A DNA stretch of 8,599 nucleotides, taken from NCBI GenBank assembly GCA_049694275.1, contig JBAVQS010000294.1, positions 1-8,599 of the forward strand. The letters run 5' to 3'. Origin of the DNA: JBAVQS01 sp049694275. GTDB taxonomy: Bacteria > Chloroflexota > Anaerolineae > UBA4142 > SHND01. How positions within the stretch are numbered: position 1 is the stretch's first letter; every line of letters starts with the position of its first letter. The position numbers were made by a program, and so were the translations under genes. This document shows, piece after piece, positions 1 through 5,121 of this stretch. Below the pieces are notes generated by a model, which saw only the letters and a program-made list of their open reading frames with translations, did not search any database and was not told the origin of the DNA.

Positions 1-135
1 CTGCACTCTGCAATTCCGAGCCGGCCCCGCCCCTCGTGCCCGCACCCGCGACTCCACCGGGCTTGCCTTCTCCAACAACTTGAGGGCAGGCAGTGTTACC
101 GCGCCCCTAACCCGGTAAAGTAATACCATAGTCAT
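1..135 (-). CDS. Unidentified reading frame, 3' end beyond window
   Basis: An uninterrupted frame starts at ATG 135 (a second in-frame ATG lies at 129) and stays open for 45 codons to the left edge. Its start overlaps the stop of the preceding dehydrogenase remnant as ATGA, the usual geometry for translational coupling in an operon, and this is the main reason to list it. The visible product begins MTMVLLYRVRGAVTLPALKL and then becomes rich in Arg, Ala and Gly. I recognise no family. GC-rich DNA often has long open frames by chance, so it may not be a gene. The sequence left of base 1 would decide. Confidence 0.3.
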   Translation of the reverse strand, partial: MTMVLLYRVRGAVTLPALKLLEKASPVESRVRARGAGPARNCRVQ

Positions 136-305
136 ATCCCCTGCTCCAACACCCACATCAGCTCTTCCTCTGTCAGCGTAATCGGATTGCCTTTCATGCT
201 GCGGCTCAGCGCGCGCTGACCCAGGGCGGCGGCCGCGGAGGGGACCTCACGCACGACGCCGGCGCCAAAGAGGATGCGCGTGGCGGTGGCAAACTCGAAA
301 CGCAT
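132..305 (-). pseudogene. Internally deleted iron-containing alcohol dehydrogenase
   Basis: This 57-codon frame joins two ends of one protein family. Residues 1-33 (MRFEFATATRILFGAG, then up to GQRAL) match the amino end of group III iron-containing alcohol dehydrogenases, including the first strand of the NAD-binding fold. Residues about 34-57 (SRSMKGNPITLTEEEL...) match the carboxy-terminal helix. The roughly 300 residues normally between them, with the GGGS nucleotide-binding loop and the iron-binding Asp/His ligands, are absent, so no enzyme activity is expected. The join keeps the reading frame and lies near base 205. Translation probably begins at ATG 305, which shares its A with the TGA of the upstream gene; an ATG at 314 is also in frame. 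Assembly collapse is an alternative to a real deletion. Confidence 0.75.
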
Positions 306-613
306 CAGCTCCATCCACTGTCATCCGGGAATATACTCGTATATCGCTGGCGTGTCCGCTCCTCCGCCATCATGGCCGGCGCAACCTCTGCCCATTTCTT
401 GTAATGCGCCGTCTCGCGGTGCGCCGCTGCCGCTTCGGGCGAGCGATAAACCTCCCAGAGGACAAAGCGTGTGGGGTCATCCTCTTGCTGCACGACATCA
501 AAACGGGCGCACCCCGGCTCTTGTACACTGCTGCGCGCATTTTCCAGCGTGACCCGCTTGAAGGCTTCGTGCTGGTCGGGCTTGACGTGGATAAAAACTT
601 GAACGATAAACAT
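305..613 (-). CDS. ABM-domain (antibiotic biosynthesis monooxygenase-like) protein
   Basis: A 102-residue protein of the dimeric alpha/beta-barrel ABM superfamily (LsrG, YgiN and ActVA-Orf6 relatives). These are cofactor-free monooxygenases or isomerases acting on small carbonyl or quinol compounds. The visible family pattern is an N-terminal strand (MFIVQVFIHVKP), a helix with ENARSSVQEPGCARFDV, the strand FVLWEVYRSPEAAAAHRET, then HYKKWAEV. The length is typical for a single domain. ATG 613 is chosen because AAAGGAG (625-619) lies 5 nt upstream; frame upstream of it does not look coding. The gene heads a minus-strand cluster and its TGA overlaps the ATG of the dehydrogenase remnant (TGATG). 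The original pair probably oxidised a small alcohol or aldehyde-type substrate, which cannot be named from the sequence. Confidence 0.85.
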   Translation of the reverse strand: MFIVQVFIHVKPDQHEAFKRVTLENARSSVQEPGCARFDVVQQEDDPTRFVLWEVYRSPEAAAAHRETAHYKKWAEVAPAMMAEERTRQRYTSIFPDDSGWS

Positions 614-728
614 CAGGGCTCCTTTCGAATCGGTCGGCTGCCCCCATCGTAAATGAACTTGGCCCCCAATGCAAGTGGCAATGCACAGCCGCGTAACAAA
701 AACCCGCAAGCCGCGCCCGCGAAATCTG

Positions 729-737
729 TGATATACT
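729..737 (+). promoter_or_regulatory. Extended -10 promoter of tex, leaderless start
   Basis: TGaTATACT is an extended -10 element whose last base is 9 nt before the tex ATG (747). Transcription would begin at about 744-746, leaving almost no leader. There is no Shine-Dalgarno sequence before the ATG, which fits a leaderless mRNA. No convincing -35 is seen, as is common when TGn is present. Confidence 0.55.
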
Positions 738-746
738 CGCCTGCAA

Positions 747-2879
747 ATGGACCTGATTCCGCTCATCGCCCGGACCGTTGGCGTGCGCGCCACGCAGGTG
801 GAAGCAACCGTTGGACTGCTGGACGCGGGCAACACCATCCCCTTTATTGCGCGCTATCGCAAAGAGGTGACCGGCTCGCTCGACGAAGAGCAGTTGCGCC
901 GGATTGCCGAGCGCCTCACCTATTTGCGAAACCTCGACGAGCGCAAAAAAGCCGTGCTCGCCTCCATCGCCGAACAGGGCAAGCTGACGCCGGAACTGGA
1001 AGCAACACTCCGCAGCGCGGATACGCTCCAGTCGGTGGAGGACCTCTACCTGCCGTACAAGCCCAAGCGCAGGACGCGCGCCGCCATCGCGCGCGAGCGG
1101 GGGCTGCAACCGCTCGCCGACCTGATCCTCGGCCAGCCACCCCTTCGCGATTCCCCGGCCGCCCTTGCCGCGCCCTACCTCAAGGATGGGCTGACCGTGG
1201 AAGAAGCGTGGGCCGGGGCGCGGGATATTGCGGCTGAAGAGTTGTCGGACGACGCCGAACTGCGTGGGGCGGCGCGCGCACTGCTGCGAGAGCGGGGAAC
1301 GCTGACCAGCAAGCCGGCCGACGCGGCCCAGGACCCGCGCAAGGTATTCGCCCAGTATTACGATTTCCAGTTTCCGATTGCGCGCCTGCGCCCACATCAG
1401 GTGCTCGCCCTCAACCGGGGTGAGGCGAGCGATGTCCTCAAGCTCCAGGTGATTGCCCCCGACGATGTAATCCTCGCCCGAATGGCGCAGAAATATCCGC
1501 CGAGCCCGCGCTGTTCCCTCGCCGAGCAGCTCAAGCTCGCCACGCGTGACGCGTACGATCGTTTGCTCCTGCCCGCCGTCGAGCGCGACGTGCGCCGGAT
1601 GCTCGACGAGGAGGCGGATACGCATGCGACGCGCGTCTTTGCCGAGAACGTCCGTGCGCTCCTCTTGCAGCCGCCGATTCGGGGACATGCCGTCATCGGC
1701 CTCGACCCCGGCTTTCGCACCGGATGCAAAGTGGCGGCGGTGGACGCAACCGGCAAGGTTGTCGTCACGACGACCATCTATCCCCACGAGCCGCAAAAAG
1801 AGTGGGAGGCGAGCAAAGCGGTCCTGCGACGCCTGGTCCAGGCAACGGGCGCAGACCTGTTCGCCATCGGCAATGGAACCGCCTCGCGCGAGACAGAGCA
1901 GTTGGTAGCCGAGGTGATCGCAGAGGGCGCACACGCGCAGTATCTGATGGTGAGCGAAGCGGGCGCGTCGGTCTATTCCGCTTCCCCCCTCGCCCGCGCG
2001 GAACTGCCCGACCTGGATGTGACGCTGCGCGGCGCGGTATCGATTGCCCGCCGTGCGCTTGATCCGCTTGCCGAGTTGGTCAAGATCGATCCGCGCTCGA
2101 TCGGCGTGGGACTGTACCAGCATGACCTGGAGGAAAAGCAACTGTCTGAGGCGCTGGACGCCGTCGTCGAATCGGTGGTGAACGCAGTGGGGGTGGATGT
2201 GAATACCGCCTCGCCCGCCCTGCTGCAATATATCGCGGGCATTGGGCCCAAGCTGGCCGGGGCGCTCGTCGCCTACCGCGAAGCGAACGGCGCGTTTCCT
2301 GACCGCGCGGCGCTCCGCAAGGTCAAGGGCCTGGGTCCCAAAGCCTTTGAGCAAGCCGCGGGATTCCTGCGCGTGACCGAAGGCAAAGAGCCGCTCGACC
2401 ATACGGCGATCCACCCCGAATCCTACCCGGTCGTTCGCAATCTCCTCGCGCTCATGGATGCCACCGGACAAGAGCGTGACCTCGCCGCGCGCGTTGCCAC
2501 CCTGCGACAGCAAAACTCGATGCAAGACCTGGCCGCGCTGGTCGGATGCGGGGTCCCGACGCTTGCCGACATTCTCGACCAGCTCGCGCGACCGGGCCGC
2601 GATCCGCGCGAGGAACTGCCCAAGCCGCTCTTGCGCCGCGACGTGTTCAAGATGGAAGACCTCAAGCCCGGGATGACGCTCAAGGGAACCGTGCGGAATG
2701 TGGTCGACTTTGGCGTGTTTGTGGATATCGGGGTCAAGACCGAAGGGCTCGTACACAAGAGCCAGATGCGCGGCGCGGCGGCCGGACAGTTGGCCGTCGG
2801 AAACGTCGTCGACGTGGTGGTGCAGACGGTCGACGTCGAGCGTGGGCGCATCGGCCTTGCACTGCCGGGGAATAAATAG
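747..2879 (+). CDS. tex: Tex-family RNA-binding transcription accessory protein
   Basis: A 710-residue cytoplasmic Tex protein, a nucleic-acid-binding factor related to eukaryotic Spt6 and linked to transcription. Domains in order: a helical N-terminal region with LLDAGNTIPFIARYRKE near residues 25-40 and LYLPYKPKRRTRA near 100-115; a YqgF/RNase H-like domain from about 311 (VIGLDPGFRTGCKVA, then AIGNGTASRETEQLV); a conserved segment with SEAGASVYSAS and IGVGLYQHD; helix-hairpin-helix repeats at about 482-545 (LLQYIAGIGPKLA and VKGLGPKAFEQAAGFLR); and a C-terminal S1 domain from about 638 (MTLKGTVRNVVDFGVFVDIG). Proteobacterial Tex is often about 770-790 residues; this one stops soon after S1 and lacks the variable basic tail. 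It has its own extended -10 promoter and diverges from the ABM operon. No frame damage is seen. Confidence 0.97.
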   Translation: MDLIPLIARTVGVRATQVEATVGLLDAGNTIPFIARYRKEVTGSLDEEQLRRIAERLTYLRNLDERKKAVLASIAEQGKLTPELEATLRSADTLQSVEDLYLPYKPKRRTRAAIARERGLQPLADLILGQPPLRDSPAALAAPYLKDGLTVEEAWAGARDIAAEELSDDAELRGAARALLRERGTLTSKPADAAQDPRKVFAQYYDFQFPIARLRPHQVLALNRGEASDVLKLQVIAPDDVILARMAQKYPPSPRCSLAEQLKLATRDAYDRLLLPAVERDVRRMLDEEADTHATRVFAENVRALLLQPPIRGHAVIGLDPGFRTGCKVAAVDATGKVVVTTTIYPHEPQKEWEASKAVLRRLVQATGADLFAIGNGTASRETEQLVAEVIAEGAHAQYLMVSEAGASVYSASPLARAELPDLDVTLRGAVSIARRALDPLAELVKIDPRSIGVGLYQHDLEEKQLSEALDAVVESVVNAVGVDVNTASPALLQYIAGIGPKLAGALVAYREANGAFPDRAALRKVKGLGPKAFEQAAGFLRVTEGKEPLDHTAIHPESYPVVRNLLALMDATGQERDLAARVATLRQQNSMQDLAALVGCGVPTLADILDQLARPGRDPREELPKPLLRRDVFKMEDLKPGMTLKGTVRNVVDFGVFVDIGVKTEGLVHKSQMRGAAAGQLAVGNVVDVVVQTVDVERGRIGLALPGNK

Positions 2880-2898
2880 GATTTCTGACAGATTGCGG

Positions 2899-2904
2899 TA
2901 TAAT
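2899..2904 (+). promoter_or_regulatory. -10 box of the CBS-ACT gene
   Basis: A perfect TATAAT lies in the 67-nt gap after tex, predicting a transcript start near 2911 and a leader of about 36 nt that carries the GGAGG at 2936-2940. No good -35 is found at 16-18 nt; CTGACA at 2885-2890 is too close to serve. Confidence 0.55.
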
Positions 2905-2946
2905 TGCAGTACATGAACATTGTTGTTTTACCCATGGAGGTACCCC

Positions 2947-3633
2947 ATGCTCGTACGTGAGCGCATGACGCCCAACCCACTTACGGTTCACCCCGAGACT
3001 TCATATGATGACGCACTCAGCCTGATCCGCGAAAAGAAAATTCGCCGGCTGCCCGTTATAGACAAGCAGGGCCACCTGGTCGGCATCGTCGTCGAAAAGG
3101 ACCTGCTCTTTGCTTCGCCGTCGCCGGCGACATCGCTGAGCGTATTCGAGATTCACTATTTGCTCGCCAAGCTCCTGGTCAAAGAGATCATGATCAAAAA
3201 GGTGTTTGCGGTCGACGAAGAGTGTCCGCTGGAAGAGGCGGCGCGCATCATGGTCGATCACAAAATCGGCAGCCTGCCGGTCCTGCGCGGCGAACAGTTG
3301 GTCGGAATTATCACCGAGACCGATATTTTCGGAACGCTGGCGGAGGTGCTCGGCGGGCGCACCCCGGGCTTGCGCATCACGGTGCGCGTTCCGAACAAAA
3401 AAGGGATGATCGCCTCATTGACGGCCGAGATCGCGCGCCAGGGCGGCAATATCATCAGCCTGGCCACCTCGTGGGGCGGCGGGCAGATGCACGAGCCCGA
3501 AGTAACCTTCAAGCTGCAGGACGTGAATCGGGCCGATGTGATTCCGGCGCTGGAAAAGGCCGGGGCGACCATCGTCGACGTGCGCGAGATTACCACGGCC
3601 TACGAGCCGCAGATTATCGGCCCACAGGGCTAA
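2947..3633 (+). CDS. CBS-pair and ACT domain regulatory protein (AcuB-like)
   Basis: A 228-residue soluble protein with two CBS domains followed by an ACT domain, the architecture of Bacillus AcuB. CBS1 spans about residues 7-54 (MTPNPLTVHPETSYDDAL, then RRLPVIDKQGHLVGIVVEKDLL). CBS2 spans about 80-127 (IMIKKVFAVDEECPLEEAA, then IGSLPVLRGEQLVGIITETDIF). The ACT domain begins near 138 (RITVRVPNKKGMIASLTAEI, then GGNIISLATSW). CBS pairs bind adenine nucleotides and ACT domains bind amino acids or similar small effectors, so a ligand-sensing role is likely; the target is not evident. ATG 2947 is chosen because GGAGG at 2936-2940 is 6 nt upstream; an in-frame TTG at 2920 is unlikely. No acetoin or acetyl-CoA synthetase genes lie nearby, so I withhold the symbol acuB. 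Confidence 0.9.
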   Translation: MLVRERMTPNPLTVHPETSYDDALSLIREKKIRRLPVIDKQGHLVGIVVEKDLLFASPSPATSLSVFEIHYLLAKLLVKEIMIKKVFAVDEECPLEEAARIMVDHKIGSLPVLRGEQLVGIITETDIFGTLAEVLGGRTPGLRITVRVPNKKGMIASLTAEIARQGGNIISLATSWGGGQMHEPEVTFKLQDVNRADVIPALEKAGATIVDVREITTAYEPQIIGPQG

Positions 3634-3651
3634 AGATGCGCAAGGTGGTAG

Positions 3652-3681
3652 TTGCCAATTTACCCTGTTTTGTGGTAAAAT
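3652..3681 (+). promoter_or_regulatory. Promoter ahead of leader terminator and RRM gene
   Basis: TTGCCA (3652-3657), an 18-nt spacer, and TAAAAT (3676-3681) preceded by TGg form a good housekeeping-type promoter with an extended -10. Initiation is expected near 3688. It lies 18 nt after the CBS-ACT stop codon and points toward the RRM gene. Confidence 0.7.
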
Positions 3682-3687
3682 AGCTAT

Positions 3688-3747
3688 CGCGAGGGAACAG
3701 TGAGTCGGTGAGGAAAAGCCGCCTGGTCTTTCAGGCTGCTTTTTTTT
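3688..3747 (+). ncRNA. Possible ~60-nt leader RNA or small RNA
   Basis: The interval runs from the predicted transcript start of the promoter at 3652-3681 to the T run of the terminator at 3714-3747. It contains no start codon with a credible reading frame. A purine-rich segment (GAGGGAACAGTGAGTCGGTG) precedes the hairpin. I match it to no known RNA family. It is proposed purely from promoter-terminator spacing and could equally be the 5' end of a conditionally terminated RRM mRNA. Confidence 0.35.
3714..3747 (+). terminator. Intrinsic terminator or attenuator in the RRM leader
   Basis: AGCCGCCTG (3717-3725) pairs with CAGGCTGCT (3732-3740) with one internal mismatch around a 6-nt loop, followed by eight T residues (3740-3747). 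The A run before the stem can lengthen it against the T run. It ends about 60 nt after the predicted start of the promoter at 3652-3681. It may end readthrough from the CBS-ACT gene, attenuate the RRM gene, or define a short RNA. Confidence 0.75.
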
Positions 3748-3824
3748 ACTTCCGTTACCCGCCTGTTCGAGAGTACCTATAGATTCGGCCTTCAGATGAC
3801 TGCAAGGCCAGAGGAGATTGTTCG

Positions 3825-4226
3825 GTGGAATCGAGATTGTTTGTAGGAAACCTTTCCTACAATGTGTCGGAAGAGGACCTGCGTGAGTTGTTCAGCCAGG
3901 CGGGTGAATTGAAAGACGTGACCCTGGTCGTGGATCGCGACACTCGCCGGCCCAAGGGCTTTGGCTTTGTCGAATATACGAACCAGGCCGACGCCGAAAA
4001 GGCCGTCCAGATGTTCAATGATCAGGAAATGGATGGGCGCCGGATGAACGTGAGCATTGCCCGCCCGCGTGAAGAACGCGGCAGCGGCGGCGGTAGTCGC
4101 GGCGGCGGCGGCGGTGGTTACGGCGGCGGCGGCGGCGGCGGCTACGGCGGCGGTGGTGGTCGCGGTGGCAGTCGCGGCGGTGGTCGCGGTGGTCGCGGCG
4201 GTGGCGGCGGCGGCGGTCGCTATTAA
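3825..4226 (+). CDS. Glycine-rich single-RRM RNA-binding protein
   Basis: A 133-residue cytoplasmic RNA-binding protein. One RRM fills residues 3-80, with RNP2 LFVGNL at 5-10 and RNP1 KGFGFVEY at 44-51; the aromatic residues that stack on RNA are present. Residues 86-133 are almost only Gly with Arg, Tyr and Ser, giving RGG-like and GGYGG repeats. This is the layout of cyanobacterial and chloroflexal Rbp proteins and of plant glycine-rich proteins, which bind single-stranded RNA and are often cold-induced. Translation starts at GTG 3825, supported by AGGAG at 3812-3816 (8-nt spacing) and by MESRLFVGNL being the normal family start. The leader from the promoter at 3652-3681 would be about 137 nt and carries a terminator hairpin, so transcription may be attenuated. 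A strong terminator follows. Confidence 0.95.
   Translation: MESRLFVGNLSYNVSEEDLRELFSQAGELKDVTLVVDRDTRRPKGFGFVEYTNQADAEKAVQMFNDQEMDGRRMNVSIARPREERGSGGGSRGGGGGGYGGGGGGGYGGGGGRGGSRGGGRGGRGGGGGGGRY
4081..4222 (+). repeat. Low-complexity GGC/GGT tract encoding the Gly-rich tail
   Basis: About 140 bases of near-uninterrupted GGC and GGT codons with scattered CGC/CGT, AGT and TAC. The mixture of synonymous codons suggests the tail is kept by protein-level selection, although slippage and assembly error are both likely in such DNA, so the exact tail length should be treated cautiously. Confidence 0.85.
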
Positions 4227-4252
4227 TAGCTAACGGTTAAAAATTGGCAAGC

Positions 4253-4285
4253 AGAGACCCGAGGTAAACCTCGGGTCTCTTTTTT
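4253..4285 (+). terminator. Intrinsic terminator of the RRM gene
   Basis: AGAGACCCGAGG (4253-4264) and CCTCGGGTCTCT (4269-4280) form a perfect 12-bp stem around a TAAA loop, followed directly by a run of T residues to 4285. It lies 27 nt after the RRM stop codon. Confidence 0.95.
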
Positions 4286-4301
4286 GTGCGCGAGGCGGGA
4301 G

Positions 4302-4307
4302 TATAAT
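4302..4307 (+). promoter_or_regulatory. -10 box of the acetyltransferase gene
   Basis: A consensus TATAAT follows the RRM terminator by 16 nt and predicts a start near 4314, giving a leader of about 105 nt to ATG 4420. No clear -35 is present upstream. A TTGACA at 4318-4323 is an alternative -35, but the best -10 match downstream (TATACG, 4338-4343) is only 14 nt away. Confidence 0.4.
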
Positions 4308-4419
4308 AGAATACGATTTGACATTCTTCATGATGAATATACGCGTCGCGTCATCGCCTTTTTCGATGCGAGCTTGCTGGGAAACGAACCGCCCAGGCAG
4401 TAAGACAAGGACCAGTCAC

Positions 4420-5049
4420 ATGAAACAGGGCACACTGAACCCCAGAGCCAAAGCAAACACAAAAGTGTCTCTTGACATCCAACCTTTGACGGCGGACCGC
4501 TGGGAGGATTTTGAAAAGCTGTTCGGACCCAACGGGGCATGCGCAGGATGCTGGTGCATGTGGTGGAAGTGGAAACGCTCCGAGTGGGACGCCCTCAAAG
4601 GAACGGGGGCGCGTGAGGCGCACCGGAGCCTTGTAAAAGCGGGCCAGGTGACGGGACTACTGGCATATCAAGAGGGTGAGCCGATGGGGTGGTGCGCCGT
4701 CGAGCCACGCGAGCATTATCCCGCGCTCAACCGATCGCGGGTGCTCAAGCCGGTCGACGACCGGCCGGTGTGGTCGGTGACCTGCTTTTTTGTGTGGAGA
4801 TCACGACGGAGAAAGGGCATTACCTTGCAATTGCTCAGGGCCGCCGTTGCCTATGCCGCCGCACAGGGCGCTCGGATTATAGAGGGCTACCCGGTTGAGC
4901 CCAAACAGGAAAAGGTGTCCGCGGTGCAAGTATTTACAGGGTTGGCATCGACCTTTCGCCAAGCCGGGTTCCGGGAGGTGGAGCGACGGTCGGACACGCG
5001 GCCAATCATGCGATATACCGTCAAATCGAGGCCGCACTCAGCGAATTGA
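4420..5049 (+). CDS. GNAT-like N-acetyltransferase with N-terminal Cys cluster
   Basis: A protein of about 209 residues resembling GNAT acetyltransferases, which move an acetyl group from acetyl-CoA to an amine. The acetyl-CoA-binding motif A region is the strand WSVTCFFVWRSRRRKGITLQ (the RxxG-type pyrophosphate loop is RRKGIT) followed by a helix (LLRAAVAYAAAQGA) and the strand RIIEGYPVEP. Late in the protein, FTGLASTFRQAGFREVERR is the usual GNAT C-terminal element. Near the N-terminus is a Cys/Trp cluster (GACAGCWCMWW, Cys41, Cys44, Cys46), which I recall from a subgroup of unknown substrate. ATG 4420 has a weak AAGGA 8 nt upstream; earlier in-frame starts (TTG 4318, ATG 4330) would add about 30 unlikely residues. 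It is monocistronic between two terminators. The substrate is unknown. Confidence 0.8.
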   Translation: MKQGTLNPRAKANTKVSLDIQPLTADRWEDFEKLFGPNGACAGCWCMWWKWKRSEWDALKGTGAREAHRSLVKAGQVTGLLAYQEGEPMGWCAVEPREHYPALNRSRVLKPVDDRPVWSVTCFFVWRSRRRKGITLQLLRAAVAYAAAQGARIIEGYPVEPKQEKVSAVQVFTGLASTFRQAGFREVERRSDTRPIMRYTVKSRPHSAN

Positions 5050-5079
5050 TCGCGGCGTCGCACGAAAAGCGAAAAAGAC

Positions 5080-5116
5080 GAGGGCCGGTCAGGTTCAAGC
5101 TGACCGGCCCTCTTTT
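5080..5116. terminator. Bidirectional terminator between convergent genes
   Basis: GAGGGCCGGTCAG (5080-5092) and CTGACCGGCCCTC (5100-5112) form a 13-bp perfect stem with a 7-nt loop. TTTT (5113-5116) follows on the plus strand. On the minus strand TTTTT follows after 3 nt (plus-strand AAAAA at 5072-5076). It therefore serves both the acetyltransferase gene (31 nt after its stop) and the lyase gene (whose stop is 6 nt away). Confidence 0.9.
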
Positions 5117-5121
5117 ATCTG

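Noticed and set aside
614..660. Candidate minus-strand promoter for the ABM gene (TTGCAT, 17 nt, TACGAT).
   Set aside because: Both hexamers are weak matches (3/6 and 4/6), and similar matches arise easily by chance.
498..2756. A 752-codon minus-strand open frame opposite tex.
   Set aside because: It is the antisense shadow of a GC-rich gene: its product has no recognisable domain and is rich in Arg, Gly, His and Gln, while the plus strand encodes an intact Tex along the same bases.
3222..3683. A plus-strand frame overlapping the CBS-ACT gene in another register.
   Set aside because: It lies almost wholly inside a well-supported gene and its Arg/Gly-rich product has no domain.
3688..3720. 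Partial resemblance of GGGAA...CGGTGAGGAAAAGCCG to the cobalamin riboswitch core.
   Set aside because: Only a few short words agree; the rest of the conserved core is missing and there is no room for it before the terminator.
3774..3784. Possible second promoter directly before the RRM gene (TATAGA).
   Set aside because: The -10 match is weak and no -35 lies at proper spacing; the promoter at 3652-3681 is far better.
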